A stretch of DNA of 64,000 nucleotides from Candidatus Delongbacteria bacterium (lineage in GTDB: Bacteria > CAIWAD01): NCBI GenBank assembly GCA_020634015.1, contig JACKCN010000004.1:1-64000 (forward strand), in the 5' to 3' direction. Shown here in pieces: positions 16,858-25,061 of this stretch. The position numbers and the translations under genes are program-made. Each line of letters opens with the position of its first letter. Positions within the stretch are counted from its first letter, which is position 1. The notes below the pieces were generated by a model. That model searched no databases. It worked only from the letters and a program-made list of their open reading frames with translations, and was not told the DNA's origin.

Positions 16858-18885
16858 TCAGCGCACCAGCAGGGCGCGCACCGTGGCCGATTGACCGCTC
16901 TGTCCCACAAGTTGCAGCAGATACAGACCCGAGGCCAGCTCGCGTCCCCGGTCGTCGCGACCATCCCAGGTCACGCTGTGCAGGCCTGCCGCACGCGGGC
17001 CCAGATCCAGTTCGCGCACGCGGGCTCCGCGCAGGTCGTGCACGCGCAGGCGCAGGTGGTCGGCGCGCCGCAGCTCCAGCTCCACGCGCGTGGAAGGGTT
17101 GAAGGGGTTGGGCACCAGGGCATGGATCACGGGTGCCCAGCCATTCCGGGGCACCACCGCTGGAGTGGGTTCCACGGCCGTGACCGGTGTGCCGTCGACG
17201 CCAAAACTGGTATTGCTGCCCGCCGCGATCAGATCGTAGGATCCATCGGGATCGGGCAGGCTGCACTGCTCGTACTGGTTGCGGCCCCAGGCCAGCAGCT
17301 GGCCGTCGGCCTTGAGACCCACGGTGTGCCAGCCGCCCCCGGCCACGGCCACGAAACCCGTATTGGGCTCCGGGGGCGTGCACTGCCCGAAGAGATTGGC
17401 GCCCCAGCCTTCCACGCTGCCGTTGCTGCGGATCGCCAGGCTGTGTGACGCCCCGGCCGCGATGAAGGCGAAGCCCGAGTTGTTCGCGGGCAGGGTGCAC
17501 TGGCCCGCCAGGTTGCTGCCCCAGGCCACGATGCTGCCATTGCCGCGCAGGGCCATGTTGTGGTAGGTCCCGCAGGCAATGGCCACGAAGCCGCTGTTGG
17601 GCTGGGGCAGTGTGTTCAGCCCCCAGTTGTCGTCGCCCCAGCTCACCACCGAGCCATCGGCTTTCAGACCCAGACTGTGCAGCCCGCCGGCGGCAATCGC
17701 GATGAAATCCTGATTGGGCGCGGGGGGCGTGCACTGTCCCTGCTCATTCCAGCCCCAGCCCACGACCGAACCATTGGCCTTCAGGCCCAGGCTGTGATCC
17801 AGACCGGCCGCCACCCCGACAAAGGACGAATTGGGCGAGGGCACGTTGCACTGGGCCTCGCTGTTGACACCCCAGGCCCGGATCACCCCATCGGCTCCCA
17901 GAGCCAGCACGTGATTCTCGCCGGCGGCCAGGGCCTCGATCTCCGTGTTGGGCGCAGGCACATTGCACTGGCTGTCCGTGTTGCTGCCCCAGAGAACGGC
18001 ACTGCCATCCGTGCGCAGAGCCAGACAATGGGACCCGCCCGCGGCCACGGCGCCATAACCCGACGCGGGCTCCGGCATGCGGCTGGGCCCCGCGCTGCCC
18101 AGACCCCAGGCCACCAGAGTGCCCGAAGCCGTCAGCACCATGCTGTGCAGATTGCCCGCCGAAAGGGCCACCACGGCCTCATCGATCACAGGTACATCGG
18201 TCTGGCCCCAGTTGTTCAATCCCCAGGCTACCACGCTGCCGTCACTCTTCAAGCCCAGATTGTGATCCAGACCAGCGGCAATCGCGATGAATCCGCTGTT
18301 GGGTTCGGGCACATCGCACTGTCCCGAGCTGTTGTAACCCCAGGCCTCGATGCTGCCGTTGGCCTTGAGGGCCAGGCTGTGATCCTCGCCGCAGGAGATG
18401 GCGATGAACCCCGTGTTGGGCACCGGCAGTGTGCACTGCCCCAGACTGTTGTTGCCCCAGGCGCGCAGCGAGCCATCGGCCTTGAGGGCCAGGCTGTGGC
18501 GTCCGCCACCGGCCACGGCCGTGAAGGCCGAGTTGGGCTGGGGCAGATCACACTGGCCTTCCGTGTTGTCCCCCCAGGCCACGAGGCTGCCATCGGCGCG
18601 CAGGGCCAGATTGTGGTTGAAGCCGGCGCTGGCCGCGATGAAGCCGCTGTTGGGACTGGGCAGGCGACACTGGCCCAGTTCATCGTTGCCCCAGGCCACC
18701 AGAGTGCTGTCCTGGCGCAGGGCCAGGCTGTGGATCTGACCCCCGTCCAGGCTGTGCAGGTTCTGCAGGGCCGCCTGGGGTTGCACGATCCAGCGTCCCC
18801 AGCCGCTCACGCTGCCTTCGGCGCGCAGACCGGGCGCGAGAGCGAGCAGCAGCAGCATGGAGTGGAGCAGTGGCATGAGACTCAT
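16858..18885 (-). CDS. Secreted RCC1-like 14-repeat protein with C-terminal sorting domain
   Basis: 675 aa. Signal peptide (MSLMPLLHSMLLLLALAP), then about 14 repeats of 39 residues with consensus VAWGxNxxGQCxVPxPNxxF followed by AIAAGxxHSLGLKADGSI. This resembles the RCC1/BNR propeller repeat, with a Cys-x-x-Pro signature not typical of eukaryotic RCC1. The C-terminal ~80 residues (ALVPNPFNPSTRVELEL to VRALLVR) are the shared sorting domain. Probably two seven-bladed propellers displayed on or released from the cell. Start at 18885 chosen for the signal peptide. Paralogue of the gene at 25062. Function unknown. Confidence 0.85.
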   Translation of the reverse strand: MSLMPLLHSMLLLLALAPGLRAEGSVSGWGRWIVQPQAALQNLHSLDGGQIHSLALRQDSTLVAWGNDELGQCRLPSPNSGFIAASAGFNHNLALRADGSLVAWGDNTEGQCDLPQPNSAFTAVAGGGRHSLALKADGSLRAWGNNSLGQCTLPVPNTGFIAISCGEDHSLALKANGSIEAWGYNSSGQCDVPEPNSGFIAIAAGLDHNLGLKSDGSVVAWGLNNWGQTDVPVIDEAVVALSAGNLHSMVLTASGTLVAWGLGSAGPSRMPEPASGYGAVAAGGSHCLALRTDGSAVLWGSNTDSQCNVPAPNTEIEALAAGENHVLALGADGVIRAWGVNSEAQCNVPSPNSSFVGVAAGLDHSLGLKANGSVVGWGWNEQGQCTPPAPNQDFIAIAAGGLHSLGLKADGSVVSWGDDNWGLNTLPQPNSGFVAIACGTYHNMALRGNGSIVAWGSNLAGQCTLPANNSGFAFIAAGASHSLAIRSNGSVEGWGANLFGQCTPPEPNTGFVAVAGGGWHTVGLKADGQLLAWGRNQYEQCSLPDPDGSYDLIAAGSNTSFGVDGTPVTAVEPTPAVVPRNGWAPVIHALVPNPFNPSTRVELELRRADHLRLRVHDLRGARVRELDLGPRAAGLHSVTWDGRDDRGRELASGLYLLQLVGQSGQSATVRALLVR

Positions 18886-19015
18886 CGGGGACCGCCTGGC
18901 AATGACATGGAGCGTGACTGTGTCGAAGGGGGGAAGAGACATTTCAGGCGGGCAAAAGGCAAGCGGGAAGTGAACAGGATTCATCCGGGCCGCGGCGGGC
19001 CACCCCGCGTCGCGC

Positions 19016-19882
19016 TCAGTCGAAGACGACGGTGCGGTTGCCCACGGTCAGCACCTTGGCGGAAAGATGTTGGTGCACGGCCCGTGCCAGCACCAGCTGT
19101 TCCAGGTCGCGGCCCTTGCGGATCAGGTCGTGCACGTCGTCGCGATGGCTGACCCGGGTCACTTCCTGTTCGATGATCGGACCGGCATCCAGTTCCTTCG
19201 TCACATAGTGCGCGGTGGCCCCGATCAGCTTCACGCCCCGCTCAAGCGCACTGTGATAGGGCCGGGCGCCGGGAAACGCCGGCAGGAAACTGTGGTGGAT
19301 GTTGATCACCCGGTGGTGCCAGCGGGCCAGGAATTCCGCTGACACAATCTGCATGTAACGTGCCAGCACCACCAGGTCGATGGCACATTCCTCGAGCAAT
19401 GCCTGCTGGCGCTGTTCCAGCTGCGTGCGCCCCAGCTCCTGGGGATCAAGGCATTCGAAGCGGACACCGAACTGCTGGGCCACCCGCTCCAGGTGACGAT
19501 GGTTGCTGATCACCAGCGGGATGTCGCAGTCCAGTTCACCCGATTGCCAGCGGGCCAGCAGGTCGTAGATGCAATGAGCCTGTTTGGTCACGAAGATCGC
19601 CATGCGCTGGCGCTTGCCGGGCATCTGCAGCTGCCAGTGCATGCGCAGCGGGCCCGCCAGTTCCTCGTCAAAGGCCTGCACGAAGGCATCATCCACCAGC
19701 GAAAACCCCGCCAGACCCCACTCCACGCGCATGCAGAACAGGCCCTCGGACTGGTCGACATGCTCATCCAGATCGAGGATGTTGCCGCCATGCCGCTGGA
19801 TCCAACCGGTCACGCGGGCGATCAGGCCGGGAGAATCCTGGCAGTGGATCAGGAGAACGGCGGTATTGCGCGGGCGGGGCAT
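19016..19882 (-). CDS. purU: Formyltetrahydrofolate deformylase
   Basis: 288 aa. Hydrolyses 10-formyl-THF to formate and THF, balancing one-carbon pools. N-terminal ACT domain (VLLIHCQDSPGLIARVTGWI, GGNILDLDEHVD), then a formyltransferase-fold catalytic domain with FVTKQAHCIYDLL, VISNHRHLE, VLARYMQIVSAEFL and the catalytic INIHHSFLPAFPGARPY and IGATAHYVTKELDAGPII blocks. AAAGGAA precedes the ATG at 19882; upstream ATGs in frame look non-native. Divergent from nifJ with 199 bp between them. Confidence 0.95.
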   Translation of the reverse strand: MPRPRNTAVLLIHCQDSPGLIARVTGWIQRHGGNILDLDEHVDQSEGLFCMRVEWGLAGFSLVDDAFVQAFDEELAGPLRMHWQLQMPGKRQRMAIFVTKQAHCIYDLLARWQSGELDCDIPLVISNHRHLERVAQQFGVRFECLDPQELGRTQLEQRQQALLEECAIDLVVLARYMQIVSAEFLARWHHRVINIHHSFLPAFPGARPYHSALERGVKLIGATAHYVTKELDAGPIIEQEVTRVSHRDDVHDLIRKGRDLEQLVLARAVHQHLSAKVLTVGNRTVVFD

Positions 19883-20081
19883 GTGGATTCCTTTCATGGG
19901 CTTGATGCAGCCTGTCATATCGGCTGGCGAGGGGGCCATCCGGACTGCCCCTCACGCGGCTGTCAATTCTCCACCTGAGATTGATCAAGTGGGCCGCCCG
20001 CTCAAGGTGCCATTTTGGGCCGGTCTTTCGGGGACTCTCCCCACGACCGGGTTCACAAGCAACTGTACATAAGAGGCACGC

Positions 20082-23000
20082 ATGGAACGCAGACAACTGA
20101 TGCTGGATGGCAACGAGGCCGCGGCCCGGGTCGCCTACCTGCTGAACGAAGTGATTGCCATCTATCCGATCACCCCCGCTTCGTCGATGGGGGAATGGGC
20201 CGACCAGTGGGCCTCGGAAGGCAAGCCCAATCTCTGGGGCACCGTGCCCCACGTGGAAGAACTGCAGAGCGAAGCCGGGGCCGCCGGCGCCCTGCACGGC
20301 GCGCTGCAGGCGGGCGCTCTGGCCACCACCTTCACCGCCAGCCAGGGGCTGCTGCTGATGCTGCCCAACATGTTCAAGATCGCCGGCGAACTGACGCCCG
20401 CCGTGATCCATGTGGCCGCCCGCTCGCTGGCCGCCCAGGCTCTTTCGATCTTCGGAGACCACAGCGACGTGATGAGCGTGCGCTCGACGGGCTTCGCGAT
20501 GCTGGCCGCCAACAGTGTCCAGGAAGCCCAGGACATGGCTGCGGTGGCCCATGTGGCCAGCCTGGAGTCGCGGATTCCCTTCCTGCATTTCTTCGACGGC
20601 TTCCGCACCTCGCACGAGGTGGCCAAGATCACCTCGCTGGGGCGCGAGGAGCTGCGCGAACTGCTGGACGAGCGCTTCGTGCTCGAGCACCGCGCGCGCG
20701 GACTGACTCCCGACAGGCCCGTGTTGCGCGGCACGGCCCAGAACCCGGACGTGTACTTCCAGGGGCGCGAGACGGTCAATCCCTGGGTCAACGCCTGTCC
20801 CACCATCGTCAGTGATGTGATGGAGCGCTTCGGGAAGATCACCGGGCGCCAGTACCGGATCTTCGAGTATCACGGCGCGGCCGACGCCACCGATCTGATC
20901 GTGATCATGGGCTCGGGCTCCCAGACCGTGCAGGCCGCCGTGGAAGCCCTGAACGCCCAGGGCCACAAGCTGGGCTGCCTGACGGTGCGGCTCTACCGGC
21001 CCTTCGCGGTGGAAACCTTCGTCTCGCTGCTGCCCGCCAGCGTGCAGCGCATCGCCGTGCTCGACCGGGTCAAGGAACCGGGGGCTCCCGGCGACCCGCT
21101 CTATCTGGATGTGCGCACCGCAATTGATGAAATGGTCCAGCAGGGCCGTGCGCCCTTCACCAAGGCTCCGGTGGTCACCGGCGGGCGTTATGGCCTCTCG
21201 TCCAAGGAGTTCACCCCGGCGATGGTCAAGGCCGTCTTCGACGAACTGCAGAAGGACAACCGGCGCACCCACTTCACCGTGGGCATCACGGACGACCTGA
21301 CCTTCAGCAGCCTGGACGTGGACCGCGAATTCCGGGTGGAGGACACGCTGGCCACACGCGCCGTGTTCTACGGGCTGGGCAGCGACGGCACTGTGGGTGC
21401 CAACAAGAACTCGATCAAGATCATTGGCGAGAACACCGACAACCACGCCCAGGGGTATTTCGTCTACGACTCGAAGAAGTCCGGTTCGATGACCACATCG
21501 CACCTGCGCTTCGGTCCCAAGGAGATCCGCAAGCCCTGGCTGATCGACAGCGCGGGTTTCGTGGCCTGCCACCAGCCCCAGTTCCTCGAGAGCATCGACA
21601 TGCTGGCGGTGGCCGCCCCGGGTGCCACCTTCCTGCTCAACACTCCCTGGCCGGCCGACCAGATCTGGGACAAGCTGCCGCGCAGCGTGCAGCGCACCCT
21701 GCTGGAGAAGAAGATCGAGCTGCACGTGATCGACGCGGTGCAGGTGGCCAAGGACGCGGGCATGGGCGGGCGCATCAATACCGTGATGCAGACCTGCTTC
21801 TTCGCGATCAGCGGTGTGCTGCCCCGTGACGAAGCCATTCAGGCCATCAAGCACAGCATCGAGAAGACCTACGGCAAGCGCGGTGACGAACTGGTGCGTC
21901 GCAATTTCGAGGCCGTGGATGCCTCGCTCGCGCACCTGCACCGGGTCGAGCTGCCGCTCAAGGTCAGCAGCGCCATCGAGATGAAGGATGCGATCCACGG
22001 CGAAGCCGACGAATTCGTGCGCCGTGTCACGGCCGAGATCATCGCCGGCCGCGGCGACGCTCTTCCGGTCTCGGCCATTCCCGCCGACGGCACCTGGCCC
22101 GTGGGCACCACGCGCTTCGAGAAACGCGACATCGCCAACGAGATTCCGGTCTGGGATCCCGATGTCTGCATCCAGTGCGGAAAATGCGTGCTGGTCTGTC
22201 CGCATGCCGTGATCCGTGCCAAGCTGCCCAGCGTGCAGGAGCTGGCCGGTGCTCCCGAGTCCTTCCTGCACACCACGCCCAAGTGGCCCGAGCACAAGGA
22301 ACGGCGCTACACCCTGCAGGTGGCTCCCGAGGATTGCACCGGCTGCAGCCTGTGTGTCGAGGTCTGCCCGGCCAAGAACAAGAGTGCCGTGGGCCGCAAG
22401 GCGATCAACATGGAAGACAAGCTGCCCCTGCTGGCGGCGGAGAAGGCCAATTGGGAATTCTTCGAGTCCATTCCCGAAATGGATCGCGGTGCCCTCAAGC
22501 ATCACGCGGTGAAGGACATCCAGCTGCTGCAGCCGCTCTTCGAGTTCAGCGGAGCCTGCGCGGGCTGCGGTGAGACACCCTACCTGAAACTGATGACCCA
22601 GCTCTTCGGCGATCGCGCCGTGGTGGCCAACGCCACCGGCTGCAGCTCGATCTACGGGGGCAACCTGCCCACCACGCCCTGGGCGGCCAATCACGAAGGG
22701 CGCGGTCCGGCCTGGGCCAACAGCCTCTTCGAGGACAATGCCGAATTCGGACTGGGCATGCGCCTCTGCATCGACCGCCAGACCGCCTATGCCAGCGAGC
22801 TGCTGACCCGCTTCGCTCCGGTGGTTGGAGAGGAATTGGCGGAAGCGATCCTGAATGCCCCGCAGGAAACGGAAGTGGATCTGAATGCCCAGCGTGAGCG
22901 TGTGATACAGCTCAAGTCCGCCCTGGCCGGACTGGACAACCCGGGTGCCTCCGACCTGCTGAGCCTGGCCGACAAGCTGGTGCGCAAGTCGGTCTGGATC

Positions 23001-23669
23001 ATCGGCGGCGATGGCTGGGCCTACGACATCGGCTACGGCGGCGTCGACCAGGTGCTTTCCAGCGGCGCCAATGTCAACATCATGGTACTGGACACCGAAG
23101 TGTACTCCAACACGGGCGGTCAGGCCTCCAAGGCCACCCCGCGCGCCGCGGTGGCCAAATTCGCCGCCGGAGGCAAGGACCGGGGCCGCAAGGACCTGGC
23201 CCGGATGGCGATGCACTACGAGAATGTCTACGTGGCCCGGGTGGCCATGGGCGCCAACGACGCCCACACGGCCAAGGTGCTGCTGGAAGCCGAGAGCTGG
23301 AATGGCCCCAGCCTGATCATCGCCTACAGCCACTGCATCGCCCACGGCTTCGACCTGAAACACGGCATGGACCAGCAGAAGCTGGCGGTGCAGAGCGGTT
23401 ACTGGCCCCTCTTCCGTCACGACCCGCGTCGCGCCGCCCAGGGCCTGAACCCGGTGCAGCTGGACAGCAAGGAAGGCAGCATTCCGCTGAAGCAGTACAT
23501 CTACAACGAGAGCCGCTACACCATGCTGGTGCACGCCCGCAAGGAACGCGCCGCGGAGTTGCTGCTGAAGGCCGAACACGACGTGGCCGAGCGCTGGGCC
23601 GATCTGCGCGATCTGGCCGGCATGCCCGGACACGGCGAGACCCCCGACTCGGGAAACAAGGATGCATAG
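20082..23669 (+). CDS. nifJ: Pyruvate:ferredoxin (flavodoxin) oxidoreductase, single-chain
   Basis: 1195 aa, the standard length. Oxidatively decarboxylates pyruvate to acetyl-CoA and CO2, reducing ferredoxin. Domain I holds YPITPASSMGEWADQW near residue 27; the gamma-type domain has FYGLGSDGTVGANKNSIKI near 430. The ferredoxin domain has CIQCGKCVLVCP (from ~696) and CTGCSLCVEVCP (~752). A proximal cluster is marked by CAGCGETPY and NATGCSSIYGG (~826-850). The TPP motif GGDGWAYDIGYGG (~975) with VLDTEVYSNTGGQ is intact. All catalytic features are present, which matters because the window also holds two PFOR-derived proteins that lack them. Overlaps the next gene's first possible start. Confidence 0.98.
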   Translation: MERRQLMLDGNEAAARVAYLLNEVIAIYPITPASSMGEWADQWASEGKPNLWGTVPHVEELQSEAGAAGALHGALQAGALATTFTASQGLLLMLPNMFKIAGELTPAVIHVAARSLAAQALSIFGDHSDVMSVRSTGFAMLAANSVQEAQDMAAVAHVASLESRIPFLHFFDGFRTSHEVAKITSLGREELRELLDERFVLEHRARGLTPDRPVLRGTAQNPDVYFQGRETVNPWVNACPTIVSDVMERFGKITGRQYRIFEYHGAADATDLIVIMGSGSQTVQAAVEALNAQGHKLGCLTVRLYRPFAVETFVSLLPASVQRIAVLDRVKEPGAPGDPLYLDVRTAIDEMVQQGRAPFTKAPVVTGGRYGLSSKEFTPAMVKAVFDELQKDNRRTHFTVGITDDLTFSSLDVDREFRVEDTLATRAVFYGLGSDGTVGANKNSIKIIGENTDNHAQGYFVYDSKKSGSMTTSHLRFGPKEIRKPWLIDSAGFVACHQPQFLESIDMLAVAAPGATFLLNTPWPADQIWDKLPRSVQRTLLEKKIELHVIDAVQVAKDAGMGGRINTVMQTCFFAISGVLPRDEAIQAIKHSIEKTYGKRGDELVRRNFEAVDASLAHLHRVELPLKVSSAIEMKDAIHGEADEFVRRVTAEIIAGRGDALPVSAIPADGTWPVGTTRFEKRDIANEIPVWDPDVCIQCGKCVLVCPHAVIRAKLPSVQELAGAPESFLHTTPKWPEHKERRYTLQVAPEDCTGCSLCVEVCPAKNKSAVGRKAINMEDKLPLLAAEKANWEFFESIPEMDRGALKHHAVKDIQLLQPLFEFSGACAGCGETPYLKLMTQLFGDRAVVANATGCSSIYGGNLPTTPWAANHEGRGPAWANSLFEDNAEFGLGMRLCIDRQTAYASELLTRFAPVVGEELAEAILNAPQETEVDLNAQRERVIQLKSALAGLDNPGASDLLSLADKLVRKSVWIIGGDGWAYDIGYGGVDQVLSSGANVNIMVLDTEVYSNTGGQASKATPRAAVAKFAAGGKDRGRKDLARMAMHYENVYVARVAMGANDAHTAKVLLEAESWNGPSLIIAYSHCIAHGFDLKHGMDQQKLAVQSGYWPLFRHDPRRAAQGLNPVQLDSKEGSIPLKQYIYNESRYTMLVHARKERAAELLLKAEHDVAERWADLRDLAGMPGHGETPDSGNKDA

Positions 23670-23670
23670 C

Positions 23671-24663
23671 ATGAACATGAACACCACCTGGCTCGGCCTG
23701 ACATTGCGCAATCCCCTGGTCGTCTCGCCCTCACCGCTGTGCGACAGCCTGGACAACCTGCGCCGGATGGAAGACGCGGGTGCGGGCGCGATCGTGCTGC
23801 ACAGCCTCTTCGAGGAGCAGATCAACGCCGAAAGCCGCGAACTGGACAGCGCCCTGCGCCGTGGCAGCGAAAGCTACTCCGAAGTGATGAGCTATTTCCC
23901 CGACCCGGGCGAGCTGAGTCTGGGCGTGGACAGTTATCTGGAACTGCTGCGTGCCGCCAGCGAGAGCCTGGAGATTCCCGTGATCGCCAGCCTCAACGGC
24001 GTCTCGAGCGGTGGCTGGATCCAGATCGCCAAGCAACTGGAGCAGGCGGGAGCCGCGGCCCTGGAGCTGAATGCGTATCACATTCCCACCGATCCCAGCC
24101 AGAGCGGCGAGGACGTGGAGAAACTCTATGTCTTTCTTGCCCGCGAGCTGCGCGCCGTGGTGCGTCTGCCGCTGGCAATGAAACTGGGTCCCTACTTCAG
24201 CGGTTTCGCCAACATGGCCCGGCGCCTCGAGAACGAACAGATCAATGGCCTGGTGCTCTTCAATCGCTTCTACCAGCCCGACTTCGATCTGGAGAACCTC
24301 GAGATCCAGCCCAGCCTGCACCTCAGCCGTTCCGACGAGCTGCTGCTGCGCCTGCGCTGGACCGCGATCCTGCATGGTCGCACGGGTCTGGACCTGGGCA
24401 TCACGGGCGGTGTGCACACCGGTCAGGACGCCCTCAAGTGCATGATGGCCGGCGCGCGCGTGGCCATGCTGACCTCGGCCCTGCTGCGCAACGGCATCGG
24501 CCACCTGGGCCGCGTGCTCGAGGAGATGCAGCACTGGATGGAGCGCAAGGAATACGAGTCCATCAGCCAGATGCAAGGCAGCATGAGCCAGCAGGCCGTG
24601 GCCAACCCCAACGCCTTCGAGCGTGCCAACTACCTCAAGGTGCTTTCCTCCTACATCCTGTAG
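23671..24663 (+). CDS. Dihydroorotate dehydrogenase-like flavoprotein linked to nifJ
   Basis: 330 aa TIM-barrel FMN protein of the dihydroorotate dehydrogenase superfamily: TWLGLTLRNPLVVSPSPLCD, IASLNGVSSGGWIQIA, ALELNAYHIP, LPLAMKLGPYFS, and GITGGVHTGQDALKCMMAGA for phosphate binding. It lacks the NTT.G and catalytic context of true class 2 enzymes, and the window has a separate pyrD, so this paralogue probably has another role. Genes of this kind recur next to nifJ in my recollection. ATG 23671 has AAGG 9 nt upstream; an ATG at 23662 would overlap nifJ. Confidence 0.85.
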   Translation: MNMNTTWLGLTLRNPLVVSPSPLCDSLDNLRRMEDAGAGAIVLHSLFEEQINAESRELDSALRRGSESYSEVMSYFPDPGELSLGVDSYLELLRAASESLEIPVIASLNGVSSGGWIQIAKQLEQAGAAALELNAYHIPTDPSQSGEDVEKLYVFLARELRAVVRLPLAMKLGPYFSGFANMARRLENEQINGLVLFNRFYQPDFDLENLEIQPSLHLSRSDELLLRLRWTAILHGRTGLDLGITGGVHTGQDALKCMMAGARVAMLTSALLRNGIGHLGRVLEEMQHWMERKEYESISQMQGSMSQQAVANPNAFERANYLKVLSSYIL

Positions 24664-24685
24664 GTTCCATTTCTTCCGTGTGTCC

Positions 24686-24718
24686 CACGAGGCCGTCGGT
24701 TCTACCGGCGGCCTCGTG
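24686..24718 (+). terminator. Hairpin after the nifJ operon
   Basis: Arms CACGAGGCCG/CGGCCTCGTG, continued inside by CGGT/ACCG around a TCT loop with one mismatch. Lies 23 nt past the stop at 24663. No T-run follows. Confidence 0.65.
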
Positions 24719-24845
24719 TCGTACTGCAGGACTCCGACATCCTCGCGGAAGCGGGTCGCCATGCAATGGTCCCCATGCTGGCCGCCCCGTTTCGTGGAGA
24801 TGACGACTCTTTGACCTGAACACTTCAATCTTCCCGCAGGCTTTG

Positions 24846-24861
24846 TGGCATGCAGCTTGCG
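24846..24861 (+). promoter_or_regulatory. Sigma-54-like promoter upstream of an RCC1-like gene
   Basis: TGGCATGCAGCTTGCG has GG and GC exactly 10 nt apart, matching the -24/-12 consensus (TGGCAC-N5-TTGC), about 200 bp before the ATG at 25062. The rest of 24719-25061 shows no gene or repeat. A single match can be chance. Confidence 0.35.
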
Positions 24862-25061
24862 TGAGAGCTTGAGACGTGGTGCACAGCGGTCCTGCAAGAC
24901 TGCTTACCGACCCTCGAGGTCGCCATCCGTCTTTGATTGGAAACAGGATTCGAGCAATTCTTACAAACGGATCAGAATGCTGTTGTGCGACCGTGCAGTT
25001 CGCCAGGCCAAACATGAGTTCACAGGTGCATCAGCAGAAGACCAGACATGAGGCCACGATC

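Noticed and set aside
19764..23825. A 1353-codon minus-strand frame opposite nifJ
   Set aside because: Same antisense artefact; no family features, and nifJ is intact on the plus strand.
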